Assembly: GCF_002980525.1 (NCBI RefSeq) | Contig: NZ_PVBQ01000012.1 | Location: forward strand, 1 to 64,000 | DNA: 64,000 nucleotides | DNA from: Sphingobacterium haloxyli | GTDB taxonomy: Bacteria; Bacteroidota; Bacteroidia; Sphingobacteriales; Sphingobacteriaceae | Reading direction: 5' to 3' | Shown here: in pieces, positions 27,020-37,150 of the stretch | How the letters are laid out: every line of letters begins with the position of its first letter | How positions within the stretch are numbered: position 1 is the first letter of the stretch | Notes under the pieces: model-generated | The model's input: the letters and a program-made list of their open reading frames with translations, nothing else | What the model was told of the DNA's origin: nothing | The model's database searches: none | Made by a program: the position numbers and the translations under genes

Positions 27020-27898
27020 ATGAAAAGAATTTTACGTCCAATCGTACTCTTCCTCTCCTTTATCTTGATGTTCTCTTCTGTAACTGCTCAAAAGCTTCAT
27101 AAACTAAATTTTGGCAATGTAAAGGAGATGTATGCTTACTTTAGATATGAGCCTGGTAAAAAAATTATTAGCGGGCATCGCGGAACAATGGAGAGGGGGC
27201 TTCCTGAAAATTCTATCGCAGCGATGAAAGAAGTACTGAAACATACGCCGGCGATTTTTGAGATCGACCCGCGTTTATCCAAAGACGGTGTGGCGGTTAT
27301 GGTTCACGACGCAACCTTAGACCGTACCACCACGGGAACTGGAAAAGTTGCTGACTATACCTGGAAAGAGCTCAAAAAAATGCGATTGAAGGATCGCGAT
27401 GGCAACCCCACTAAATATCGTATCAACACGCTTGACGAAATGATTAAATGGGCAAAAGGAAAGACTGTACTCAACCTGGATAAAAAGGATCTGCCGCTGG
27501 AGGTAACAGCGGAGATAATCCGGAAACATAATGCCTATAAATGGGTGTGGGTGACGGTGCATAATATAGAACAAGCGAGATTTTACTTGGATAAAAATCC
27601 CAACCAATACCTATCTATGCATATAAAAGACAAAAAAGCGTTAGAAGAATTTAAAGCTTCTGGACTGCCTTATAATCGGATGATAGTGTATATCGGACCT
27701 GAAATAAAGGAAGATAACCAAGCGATGTATGATTTCTTCAAATCCAAGGGTGTGATGTGCATGATATCGACCGCGCCAACGTACGATAAACTACCAACCA
27801 AAGAGGGCCGCGCAAAGAAATATCGCGCTGTGTTTGCCGACGGTGCGACGGTATTGGAGTCTGATTTACCTATTGAGGTGAGTGAGGCGATAAAATAG
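27020..27898 (+). CDS. Secreted glycerophosphodiester phosphodiesterase (GlpQ/UgpQ-like)
   Basis: A 292-residue GDPD-family TIM barrel with a signal peptide (about 1-23, cleavage after VTAQ). Active-site elements are SGHRGTMERGLPENS (His53), FEIDPRLSKDGVAVMVHD (Glu81, Asp83, His96) and a conserved LNLDKKD acidic strand. It hydrolyses glycerophosphodiesters to an alcohol and glycerol 3-phosphate. GlpQ enzymes are also known to attack polyglycerol-phosphate teichoic acid. Export to the periplasm, and its place between cytoplasmic kinases and a SusCD pair, fit a role in trimming imported phosphodiesters. Confidence 0.92.
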   Translation: MKRILRPIVLFLSFILMFSSVTAQKLHKLNFGNVKEMYAYFRYEPGKKIISGHRGTMERGLPENSIAAMKEVLKHTPAIFEIDPRLSKDGVAVMVHDATLDRTTTGTGKVADYTWKELKKMRLKDRDGNPTKYRINTLDEMIKWAKGKTVLNLDKKDLPLEVTAEIIRKHNAYKWVWVTVHNIEQARFYLDKNPNQYLSMHIKDKKALEEFKASGLPYNRMIVYIGPEIKEDNQAMYDFFKSKGVMCMISTAPTYDKLPTKEGRAKKYRAVFADGATVLESDLPIEVSEAIK

Positions 27899-28040
27899 TG
27901 GGTGTAAATACATTAAAAAAAGTTATATTTTATTTTATTATAAACCTAATAGTAGTTAAACAACCGTATTAACATATAGTTTTATGCATTATTTCACCGT
28001 TAATATATATCAATTTAATAGTATGTTAATATGGGTAGTG

Positions 28041-28048
28041 TATTTTTG
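28041..28048 (+). promoter_or_regulatory. Candidate -7 box upstream of susC
   Basis: TATTTTTG matches TAnnTTTG and lies 105 bp before the SusC start, within a 255-bp AT-rich gap (27899-28153) with no gene. I do not see a convincing TTTG at the usual distance upstream, so a separate SusCD promoter is only possible, not established. Confidence 0.35.
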
Positions 28049-28153
28049 AAACATTATTTAACAATATTAAATGTTATTAAACTTTGTGACGAAGTGATAA
28101 AGAGATAGCGTATGCCTTTCAACTATCAAATCATTTATTAAACATAAAAGAGT

Positions 28154-31100
28154 ATGAAAAAGAAAACCGATTTACTCAGTATCCTAACGATGATCTTTAT
28201 GTGCGCGTATGCGCAACAAAGTAGGATCGTGACGGGGGCTGTGGAGGGAGCAGACGGAGCACCACTACAGAGTGCCACAGTATCGGTTTCTACGGGAGTA
28301 ACGACAACAACAAATCCAAATGGTGAGTTTTCAGTAAGCGTAAATAGAGGAGACGTGATTACCGTCAGCCTCATTGGCTACAAAGAAGAGATATTCCTTT
28401 ACAAGGACGAAAAATCCTTGCGATTTGTTTTGGCTGCCGACGAGAAAAATTTGGACGAAGTAGTGGTCATCGGATATGGCACGACTAAGAGGAGAGATTT
28501 AGTGGGAGCGGTCGATCAGATCAGCGGCGATAAGTTACAGAACCGGGGAAACATGAATATTTCTCGTGCTTTGCAGGGCCAGATGCCAGGATTGAATATC
28601 AGTATGCGGGACGGGAAGCCATCCAGAGGTGCTACCTTGAATATCCGTGGTCAGGGGAGTATTGGAGCAGGAGGGTCTGCGCTAATTTTAATAGATGGTG
28701 TTGAGGGGGATATGACCACGGTAAATCCGGACGATGTAGAAAGTGTATCAGTTTTGAAGGATGCTTCTTCCGCGGCTATTTACGGTGCCAGGGGCGCGTT
28801 TGGGGTTGTACTTATTACCACCAAAAAAGCGAAGCAAGGTAAGCCGAGGGTGAGCTACAGTGGCGGATATACAGTCAATGATAGGATTGTGAAAATGGAA
28901 AATAATATCGTAGACAATGGATTAGAATGGACAGATGGCTGGTATAAAGCTTATATGGAAGGGATGGATTTGGGCACACCTCCTGCCGGCATTAATAATG
29001 TTTTTAAATATTCGACGGATTGGTACAATGAGCTAGTAAAGCGAAACGCAGACGATTCGTTTGAGAAGATGCGGGTGAATAGTCTTGGGGAGTATGAATA
29101 TTTTGGGAATACGAATTGGTTTGATGTCATTTATAAAGATTATAATCTAAGCAGTGAGCACAACGTCTCTGTAACAGGAGGGGGTGACAATGCTAATTAT
29201 TACGTTTCGGGCAGAGTCTACGATCAGGACGGAATATATAATGCAGGTAATGAAAACTATAGACAATACAATTTCCGTGCGAAAGGAGAGGTTAAAATTT
29301 TGCCTAATTTAGTATTAAATAACAATACCGATTTCATTCGTCGTAATATACACCAGCCGATGGTGATGTACGACAGGCAATTGTTACCGAGGATGTTGGA
29401 ACACCAAGGATATCCCATGACTTTGGAGAAAAATCTCGATGGCACTTGGACAGAGGCTGCTGTATATATGGGGTGGGCAGGCTTTGTAGAGGGTACTTCT
29501 TATCAGAAGAACAATAAATTTGATTTGCGTAACACGACTACATTAACTTACGATATTATACCAAAGAGCTTAATTGCAAAAGCAGACTTTACCTATCTTT
29601 ATAATCATTCGGATAGAACGCGGGTAGAAAATATGTATGATTTTTATACCGGGCCGGCTATTATGAAGTCCAGACAAACATTCAGCTCGCTGGAAGTTTG
29701 GAACTACACAAATCAATATATAGCATCCAATGCGACATTAAATTATATTCCCCAATTTAACAATGAGGATCATTCTTTGAATATACTTGCGGGATTTAAT
29801 ATCGAAGAGAAAATAACAAGAAACCAAATGGCTTACCGGCGAGGCTTGCTCTATCCAGATAAGCCAAGCTTTGCGTTGATGGACGGTGATTTTTATACCC
29901 TCAATCAAACAGGTGAGGAGTGGGCGTATGCTGGAGCTTTATTTAGGGTGAATTATAACTATAAAGGAAAATATTTAGCAGAATTCAGTGGACGCTACGA
30001 CGGGTCGTCAAAATTCCCGATTAATCAACAATGGGGATTTTTCCCTTCGGCTTCTATAGCGTGGAGAGCATCGGACGAATCGTTCATCAAGGATAATGTC
30101 AATTGGATTTCGGATTTGAAATTTAGGGCTTCGGTAGGAAGTTTAGGCAACGGAAATGTGAACCCTTTTCTGTTCATTCCTACGATGAATATTGCTCGGA
30201 CCTCTTTTATTATCAATGACGGATTGGCGCCCTACACGTATATGCCTGCCAACATCCCAGAATCCCTAACATGGGAACGCTCCACAACTTACGACGTGGG
30301 TGTAGATCTTAATGTCCTCAATAACCGGATGTCTATGGTATTCGATTATTACCATCGTTATACGACCGATATGTTTACGCTCGGACCCGAGTTGCCACAT
30401 GTGTTTGGTGCAACGGTGCCGAGAGGTAACTATGCAGATCTAAAGACTAAAGGTTGGGAGGTCTCATTGGAATGGAGAGATCAGTTCTCTTTGGCAGGGA
30501 AACCTTTTAACTATGGTGTCAGAGGGATGCTGTGGGACAACAGAAGTTGGGTCACAAAGTTTAACAATAAAGAAAAGCTGTTGTCGATGACCTACTACGA
30601 AGGAATGGAGATCGGCGAGATATGGGGATATTCCGTTGGAGGTTTGTTCTAGGACCAAGATGATATAAACAATTACGGCGTGGACCAATCGCGGATTCCT
30701 GTGTCTGGTAGTAATATTTTAAAACCTGGTGATATGAAATTTCTAGATCTGAATGGAGACGGAGAGATCAATCAAGGCGCAAACACCGTGGACGATCCAG
30801 GGGATAGAAGGATTATTGGAAACTCGTCAATCAGAATGCAGTACGGGTTTCACGTGAACATGTCTTGGAATAATGTTGGGTTAAGTGCTTTTTTCCAAGG
30901 GATCGGTAGGAGAGACTGGTATCCAGCGAGGGAGTCTGCTTACTTCTGGGGGCAGTATAGCAGACCGTATGGCTATATGTTGAAAGAGCACGTGGGTGAT
31001 AATGTGTGGACGGAGGAGAACCAAAATGAAAATGCGTACTGGCCGCGCTACAGGGGATACCTGGCTCAGAATGCGAACCGAGCCATGACCGTAACCAACG

Positions 31101-31387
31101 ATAGATTTTTGCAGAATGCGGCCTATTTGAGATTGAAGAACTTTCAAATCGATTATACATTGAGGCAGTCATTCGCGTCCAAATATGGTTTTCAGCAAGT
31201 GAAAGTTTTCGTTTCGGGTGAAAATGTATTCACTTGGTCTCCCCTTTACAAACGAACGAAGAGTTTTGACCCGGAGGTTATCCATGCGGGAGACACGGAC
31301 TTTAGGTCGACCTCAGGTACAGATGGGGATGGATACGGTTATCCAATGCTCAGAACGTTTTCATTGGGGTTAAATCTAACATTGTAA
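28154..31387 (+). pseudogene. SusC/RagA-family TonB-dependent outer-membrane transporter interrupted by an in-frame amber codon
   Basis: The reading frame codes for a complete SusC protein of about 1,076 residues except for TAG at 30650-30652 (codon 833). Before it come a signal peptide (to about residue 20), the carboxypeptidase-like domain, the plug with LDEVVVIGYGTTKRRDLVGA and VSVLKDASSAAIYGARGAFG, and most of the barrel. After it the same frame continues for 244 residues to a normal SusC end (FSLGLNLTL). The expected context at the stop is GLFQ, so CAG to TAG is the simplest change. Without readthrough the product lacks the final barrel strands and should fail. The partner SusD and later genes are intact. 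A base-call error or recent mutation cannot be told apart here. Confidence 0.88.
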
Positions 31388-31397
31388 ACAACGAGAT

Positions 31398-33212
31398 ATG
31401 AAGAAGATATTTTTTCTATATGGCATGCTGTTATTAGGGATGACAACATCATGCGAGAAATTTTTGACGAGGGAGCCGGAAAATGAAATAGGTTCCATAA
31501 ATTTTATGACAAAAGAGGCCGATCTAGAGCTGTATGCCAATGGTTTTATCCAACGGCATATGCCCAGCGAAGAGGCCTTGGCATGGGGGGATCAATATAG
31601 TGATATTACAGCGACGAGAACTTCTACATCATTTTTGATACGAGATACTTGGACGGCAGATCTGCAAGGTGGATGGAGTGGGGGATCCAGTGGTACCTGG
31701 TCTGAACTTCGAAATGTAAATTATTTCTTAGACAACCTGCCTAAGGCTCGAGCTAACGTGTCAGATGAAGTCTATCGCCACTATGAGGGGGTCGGTCGAT
31801 TTTGGAGGGCATATTTCTATTATGGAATGGTACAGACTTTTGGCGATGTGCCTTGGTATGAAAAAGCGTTAGAAGTGGATGAACAAGAGCTACTTATGAA
31901 ACCGCGAGATAGTCGTGAATATGTTATGCAAAAAGTGCTGGAAGATTTGAATTTTGCTAGTGAAAATTGCTCCATAGATCCAAAATATGTGGCGAGTTCA
32001 ACCGTAGTTAATAAATGGGTGGCTTTGGCATTCAAATCTAGAGTTTGCTTGTTTGAAGGAACATATCGTAAATACCACCCCAAAAATCCGTCCACTGGGA
32101 AAGACTGGGAAAATGGCGGTCAAAGCGTCGATTTGTTTTTGAGAGAAGCGGTGAATGCGGCACAGATCTTAATGGATGCGCAGGTTTATGGATTGGTAAA
32201 CAACTCTTCCAATGTAAGTACACAATACAGGTCTTTGTTTACTTCGGAGGCACTAAATACCCGAGAAGTTATTTTGGGAATCAAGTTTCAGACAGATGTG
32301 CGTATGCACTCGATGACCTGGAAACTCTTCTCGGCTTCCTTTGGTAATAACTGGTCGTTGACCCAAGATTTCGTAAACCACTATCTTCATTTGGATGGCT
32401 CGCGTTTTACTGACGATCCAAATTATATGACGAAAAATTATCAGGAGAATTTTGTAAACCGCGACAATAGGTTAAAACAGACGGTTGTTGGCCCGGATTA
32501 TGAACGACGAGTAGGCGGAGCAGTACGAGAAGATGCTCCGAATTTCGCGTTGACATCTACAGGCTATCAATTGATCAAATGGGCTATTGACGACGATGTG
32601 CATGTAGGTATCGCTACATCCAACAATTCCGTATCCATGTTCCGGTATGCCGAGGTGCTGCTAAACTATGCCGAAGCCAAAGCTGAACTTGGGGAATTTG
32701 GTATATCCGAATGGAATAACTCTATCCGGGTATTGCGGGAGCGTGCCGGAGTAGACGGCGCTCCACCAACCTCCGTTGATCCATATTTGGCTAATTATTA
32801 CCACAATGTGTCAGATATGTGGTTATTGGAAATTAGAAGAGAAAGGACGGTAGAATTAGTACATGAAAATCTACGATATGATGACCTTATGCGATGGAGA
32901 TTGGGAGAAAAAACTGCGCAGACCTGGAATGGAATTTATTTTGCTGCAAAAGATACACCTTATGATTTGAACAATGATGGAATTATGGATGTAGCCGTTG
33001 TAGATGCGGAACCTCCGGCAGCCTCTAGAGTGCCTGGTGTCGTGTATGTGGTATTAGGATCGACTTATAGGCTGACAAATGGCACATCGGGGAATTTACA
33101 GTTTGGATTTCAACAAAGCCGTGAATGGTCTGAAAGAAAATATCTCAGACCGATCCCTACAACTGCGCTACAAATGAATAATAATCTTGAACAAAACTAC
33201 CACTGGAAGTAA
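31398..33212 (+). CDS. SusD/RagB-family outer-membrane nutrient-binding lipoprotein
   Basis: A 604-residue surface lipoprotein with a lipobox ending at Cys19 (GMTTSCEKFL). The all-helical TPR-like SusD fold is visible through ELRNVNYFLDNLPKAR near 105-120, FWRAYFYYGMVQTFGDVPW near 138-156, FRYAEVLLNYAEAKAELGEF near 415-435 and the C-terminal WSERKYLRPIPTTALQMN. It would cap the adjacent SusC transporter and bind the locus substrate. It lies ten bases after the SusC stop. The gene is intact even though SusC is interrupted. Confidence 0.95.
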   Translation: MKKIFFLYGMLLLGMTTSCEKFLTREPENEIGSINFMTKEADLELYANGFIQRHMPSEEALAWGDQYSDITATRTSTSFLIRDTWTADLQGGWSGGSSGTWSELRNVNYFLDNLPKARANVSDEVYRHYEGVGRFWRAYFYYGMVQTFGDVPWYEKALEVDEQELLMKPRDSREYVMQKVLEDLNFASENCSIDPKYVASSTVVNKWVALAFKSRVCLFEGTYRKYHPKNPSTGKDWENGGQSVDLFLREAVNAAQILMDAQVYGLVNNSSNVSTQYRSLFTSEALNTREVILGIKFQTDVRMHSMTWKLFSASFGNNWSLTQDFVNHYLHLDGSRFTDDPNYMTKNYQENFVNRDNRLKQTVVGPDYERRVGGAVREDAPNFALTSTGYQLIKWAIDDDVHVGIATSNNSVSMFRYAEVLLNYAEAKAELGEFGISEWNNSIRVLRERAGVDGAPPTSVDPYLANYYHNVSDMWLLEIRRERTVELVHENLRYDDLMRWRLGEKTAQTWNGIYFAAKDTPYDLNNDGIMDVAVVDAEPPAASRVPGVVYVVLGSTYRLTNGTSGNLQFGFQQSREWSERKYLRPIPTTALQMNNNLEQNYHWK

Positions 33213-33225
33213 AATATTGTTTGTT

Positions 33226-34497
33226 ATGAAGAACCTTTTTTATAAAGTAATAGCTGGACTGTTATTCGTTTTCGTACTCTCTTGTTCGAAAGACGAAAAC
33301 AACGCGCCATTTTTGAAGCGAGATACAGATCAGCTCAGTTTCCCTTATGGAGAATCCCGAGAAACATTTACGGTGAGGACAAGTGGTTCCTGGTCTATCG
33401 ATCTTAGCGGGGCGAATTGGGTATCGGTAGATCCGATAGAGGGTGTAGGAAATGGTGAAGATATACAGGTCGTCACCGTAACAGCTTCAAGAAATATAGG
33501 AGATATGCGAAATGGTGCCATCAAGATCATCTCTAGCGATAAAGAGGCTTTAATTAATATTGATCAAGAGGAAGGTAAGGTGATGTTCGGTACACCATAT
33601 TTCACTACCGGTCTTGTTTCTAATTTCCCGTTGGAAGAAAGTTATCTTGTAATACCTTATAATAAAGGAAAGTTGGAAGAGGCTGTCTCCGTACGCACCC
33701 AAATTAGCGGTGTCGGCTCTGCTGGTATCCAAATAGCTGATACCGATGTGGATATGTCTTCCGAGAGCGGTGAAGTAAAATTGCCTGTTACGGGAATGCC
33801 CACGACAGACGGGACAGTTACTTTTAATATACAGATCTTAGGCCAAACGTTAACGGTAAACACGGCGGTCAGAGAGCAGGGGAACAGTGATCCGGTAGGT
33901 ACGATCTACTTATTGCAGAATTTTGATTTGTTGATTTTGGGCGGTGATCACGTTGGGGGAACGGCAGGTCTCCACTTAGAGGGGAGCTGGCCGACTGTGG
34001 ATGGGAAGAGAGTACTACCCGAGAATCCTGTATATATTACAAGTGGTACACGAAATACGGACGGTACGGGTGATTTATTTAATACTATGCATCCATCTTT
34101 CGTTGCATCAAGAGGATTAGAGGGGTGGGCTGGTTTGCGAGTTTATGAAAGACCCGGTTATGTTAAGGTTAGTACCGCAGGAAGCAATGACGGTTATATC
34201 GCGACACCACCGCTGACAGCGATCACAGGCTGGGCTGATGTCAAAGTAAAATTCACAGCAGCTAGATGGAGCGAGAATACCAATGCGGATGCCGATGCGA
34301 CGGTTACAGTGCGTGTATTAAATGCCGGTACCTCAGATGAAGCAGGTCAAGAAATCTTATTAACACCCGCATGGGCGGACAAGGAGATCATTGTAGAGGG
34401 CGCGACAGCGCAGACTGTAATCGAATTTAGAGCGAGGAATGCAAGCAACGGTCGATTTTTATTGGACAATATAGAAATTTCAAAAGTAATTAGATAG
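33226..34497 (+). CDS. BACON-domain surface lipoprotein of the phosphodiester locus
   Basis: A 423-residue lipoprotein with the lipobox ending at Cys20 (FVFVLSCSKDE). Residues about 38-115 form a BACON beta-sandwich (VRTSGSWSIDLSGANWVSVD ... GAIKIISSD), a domain thought to mediate carbohydrate or mucin contact. The C-terminal half, about 230-423, looks like a jelly-roll choice-of-anchor or carbohydrate-binding module ending in RFLLDNIEISKVI. No catalytic motif is visible. I chose the ATG at 33226; the frame can be read from 33187, but that overlaps the SusD gene. Its position after SusD is that of a SusE/F-like surface glycan-binding protein. Confidence 0.75.
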   Translation: MKNLFYKVIAGLLFVFVLSCSKDENNAPFLKRDTDQLSFPYGESRETFTVRTSGSWSIDLSGANWVSVDPIEGVGNGEDIQVVTVTASRNIGDMRNGAIKIISSDKEALINIDQEEGKVMFGTPYFTTGLVSNFPLEESYLVIPYNKGKLEEAVSVRTQISGVGSAGIQIADTDVDMSSESGEVKLPVTGMPTTDGTVTFNIQILGQTLTVNTAVREQGNSDPVGTIYLLQNFDLLILGGDHVGGTAGLHLEGSWPTVDGKRVLPENPVYITSGTRNTDGTGDLFNTMHPSFVASRGLEGWAGLRVYERPGYVKVSTAGSNDGYIATPPLTAITGWADVKVKFTAARWSENTNADADATVTVRVLNAGTSDEAGQEILLTPAWADKEIIVEGATAQTVIEFRARNASNGRFLLDNIEISKVIR

Positions 34498-34499
34498 CT

Positions 34500-36077
34500 A
34501 TGAAGAGCACATTCGAAAATGCGAAAGGTATACTGATTTTCTATTTATTTCTTGCTTTGTTGCTGATTGGCTGCTCGAAAAGCAGTGGAGGGACGGAAAA
34601 CGGACCAGATAATGGAAAAGATGATGGGGCTGGTTTGCCTGATGTGGAGTTAGTTAATGGCAATAATGTGTATGGTTATATTTTGGATGAAGCCAACAAT
34701 CCTATAACAAACGTGATTGTCACAGATGGATATACAGTAGTAAAAACAGATAACAAAGGCGTGTATCAGCTCAAAAAAAATGACAAGGCTAAATTTGTAT
34801 ATTACTCTACACCGGCTGAGTATGAAATCGCGGTTGAATCATCTAATAGAAAAGCGCCCCTGTTTTATAAAACGTTGAACGCATCTGAGAACCCTCAACA
34901 GCATAACTTTACATTAAGCAAAAGAGCTTCAGTAGAGAATAACTTCATTTTATTTGGTCTGGGCGATCCGCAGGTTGCCAATCAAGCGGAGGTCGGCAGG
35001 TTTCTGGATGAAACGCTAGCGGATGTGACGGCAGAATTGGCTACGATTTCGCAACCGGCGATTGGAATATCCTTGGGTGACGTGGTGGCAGATAACGCTA
35101 GTCTATTGAATACGATGAAAATAAGATTGGGCTCGACATCGATGCCTGTCTTTACGACAATCGGTAATCACGATAAATTTTCCAGTGGCACTGTGAAGAC
35201 AAATGCTGTATTTGAAAATGTGTTTGGACCTACGAATTATTCATTTAATATTGGGGATGTACACTTCATCTGTTTGGACAATGTAGTTTTTTCGAATACC
35301 TCAAATTATAGTTTGGGAATAAGTCAAGAGCAGATTGAATGGATGAAGCAGGATCTAAGTCATGTCTCTAAAGACAAAATGCTGATCGTGTATTATCATA
35401 TGCCATTGAGAGGAACTAATTTCGCTACCAGAACGCCATTTTTTGATTTGATTAAAGAATTTGAGACTGTGCATTTATTGAGTGGTCACACCCATTATGC
35501 AGAAAACTATATTCATAATGTTTCCGGCAAGGAAATATATGAACATGTACATGCAGCAACTTGTGGGGCTTGGTGGAAATCGACCATTAATGGTGATGGT
35601 ACGCCGAATGGTTATATGATTTTTCAAATTGAAGGTTCGACTATTAAGGATTGGATTTACAAACCCACAAAACTGCCACGTGATTTTCAATTTAGACTCC
35701 ACTGGGGAGATATGTCGTTTGGAGGTCAATATGGTTATTTTACGTATGGGCAGCCAGGACATACATTGATCGCTAATGTATGGAATGCAGATCCAGCTTG
35801 GAAAGTTGAAGTCTATATGGACGGTACCAAGCTCGGTGATATGGCTTTGAGAACCGGTAGTCCGTTGAATCAAGATGCATGGTCCAAGGGTTATCATTTA
35901 GGTGTACTAGATAGAAATCCAAATAACTACAGCACGACAACAAAACATCTGTACACCTATACGGTTGACAATCCCAATAGTACCTTGAAAGTCATTGTCA
36001 CGGATCGGTTTGGTAGAACCTACGAACAAACGCATGCCGATATCGTTACCGATTTGAGCTCGGCAGCGAGCTACTAA
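34500..36077 (+). CDS. Calcineurin-like phosphoesterase lipoprotein with N- and C-terminal accessory domains
   Basis: A 525-residue lipoprotein (lipobox ending at Cys25, LLIGCSKSS). The order is a carboxypeptidase-like Metallophos_N domain (about 50-140), a calcineurin catalytic domain (about 148-360) and a Metallophos_C domain (about 365-525). Metal ligands are visible as GDPQ (155-158), GD at 193-194, GNHD (222-225), YYHMPLRG and SGHTHYAEN. It should hydrolyse phosphomono- or diesters at the outer membrane or in the periplasm. It starts two bases after the BACON gene and ends the co-directional run, pairing with the GDPD as a second exported phosphoesterase. Confidence 0.9.
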   Translation: MKSTFENAKGILIFYLFLALLLIGCSKSSGGTENGPDNGKDDGAGLPDVELVNGNNVYGYILDEANNPITNVIVTDGYTVVKTDNKGVYQLKKNDKAKFVYYSTPAEYEIAVESSNRKAPLFYKTLNASENPQQHNFTLSKRASVENNFILFGLGDPQVANQAEVGRFLDETLADVTAELATISQPAIGISLGDVVADNASLLNTMKIRLGSTSMPVFTTIGNHDKFSSGTVKTNAVFENVFGPTNYSFNIGDVHFICLDNVVFSNTSNYSLGISQEQIEWMKQDLSHVSKDKMLIVYYHMPLRGTNFATRTPFFDLIKEFETVHLLSGHTHYAENYIHNVSGKEIYEHVHAATCGAWWKSTINGDGTPNGYMIFQIEGSTIKDWIYKPTKLPRDFQFRLHWGDMSFGGQYGYFTYGQPGHTLIANVWNADPAWKVEVYMDGTKLGDMALRTGSPLNQDAWSKGYHLGVLDRNPNNYSTTTKHLYTYTVDNPNSTLKVIVTDRFGRTYEQTHADIVTDLSSAASY

Positions 36078-36092
36078 CTTTTTTAAGAGATC

Positions 36093-36125
36093 GTACCTTC
36101 CCCGTATGACGTATAGGGAAGGTAC
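36093..36125. terminator. Hairpin between convergent genes
   Basis: GTACCTTCCC (36093-36102) and GGGAAGGTAC (36116-36125) form a perfect 10-bp stem with a 13-base loop. It follows the last gene of the phosphodiester locus and precedes the end of the opposing YihY gene. There is no T-tract, so it may be a 3'-end stabiliser or Rho-linked structure. Confidence 0.6.
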
Positions 36126-36170
36126 TATTGTGCAGACGCCAACGATATTATCCCGATGAACCGATACCGA

Positions 36171-37133
36171 TTAGAGGGGATTTAATGTCTTTTCTTCCAC
36201 CTCTTTCAGTTCGATGCGGACGGCATATGAACTGGGCCGTACGCCTCGTCCATATCGCGTGGCATAGTGTTTAGTAAACTCCGCGCCGAAATACAGGATT
36301 GCCGCAGAATAATACACAAAACTAAGCAAAATTATAATGGAGCCAGCTGCGCCGAACGAGCTAGCAGTAACATTTGAAGATAAATACCAAGAAATAAGAG
36401 ATTTTCCTAATAGAAAGAGTAGAGCGGTGAAAATAGCACCCCATAGCACGTCGCGAAATCGGGTCCTTGCGTCTGGAAGGAAGGCGAAAATACAGGCAAA
36501 CAAGGTTACGATAATCAAAAACGACACGCCGGTATTAATCAAGTTGATCAGCTGTAGGTCGATATTTGGAATATATTCGCTCAAAAATTCACCCAATTTA
36601 CCCATCAACAGTCCGATTACGCTACTGAGGATAAGTGAGGCTATCAAGAGAAACCCTAAACCCAAAATCATTGAGAAAGAAAGAAGACGGTCGATAATGA
36701 TTTTTAACCAACCTTTTTTTGGTTTAACTTTAATGTGCCAGATTTCGTTGATGGAGTTTTGTATATCTACGAAAATAGTGGTGGAAGAAAAAACAAGTAC
36801 ACCAATACCTATATAAAGACCGATGCTGTTTTTACTTTCTAGCGATATTCTTTTTATAGCATTATCCAGCATATTAGAAATATCTGGTCCAAACAGTTGA
36901 TTAAGCTCCATCATAATCTCATCGCGCGGACCTGTTGGGGAATCCATCTGGCTCCCGTAAAAGAATCCGAGCGACCAAATTAAGATTAAAATTACAGGAC
37001 CAATTGAAAATACCGTGTAATAAGCTAAAGAAGCACTTTTTTTGAGACATTTATCGTTAAGAAAACTATTGACAGTGTCCAGTAGTAATCGTCCAAACCC
37101 TTTTATTTTGTGCCAAAGTGTTTCTCTTTCCAT
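36171..37133 (-). CDS. YihY/BrkB-family inner-membrane protein
   Basis: A 320-residue polytopic membrane protein with about six helices. Family hallmarks are the N-terminal CLKKSASLAYYTVFSIGPVI, the central SFSMILGLGFLLIASLILSS and SFVYYSAAILYFGAEFTKHY near the C-terminus. The family was once called ribonuclease BN by mistake. Its real role is unknown, and membrane lipid or transport roles have been proposed. It lies 17 bases after the acyl-CoA synthetase gene on the same strand, so the two are probably cotranscribed. Confidence 0.9.
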   Translation of the reverse strand: MERETLWHKIKGFGRLLLDTVNSFLNDKCLKKSASLAYYTVFSIGPVILILIWSLGFFYGSQMDSPTGPRDEIMMELNQLFGPDISNMLDNAIKRISLESKNSIGLYIGIGVLVFSSTTIFVDIQNSINEIWHIKVKPKKGWLKIIIDRLLSFSMILGLGFLLIASLILSSVIGLLMGKLGEFLSEYIPNIDLQLINLINTGVSFLIIVTLFACIFAFLPDARTRFRDVLWGAIFTALLFLLGKSLISWYLSSNVTASSFGAAGSIIILLSFVYYSAAILYFGAEFTKHYATRYGRGVRPSSYAVRIELKEVEEKTLNPL

Positions 37134-37150
37134 ATGTACAGTTCTCTTCG

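Noticed and set aside
30680..31387. Separate gene starting with GTG after the SusC stop
   Set aside because: Same frame as the upstream SusC, no leader of its own, and the sequence is the normal SusC C-terminus. It is the second part of the interrupted gene.
35475..35897. 140-codon minus-strand frame in the calcineurin gene
   Set aside because: Antisense to conserved domain sequence and without signal or motif.
36337..36816. 159-codon plus-strand frame in the YihY gene
   Set aside because: Antisense shadow of a strongly supported membrane protein.
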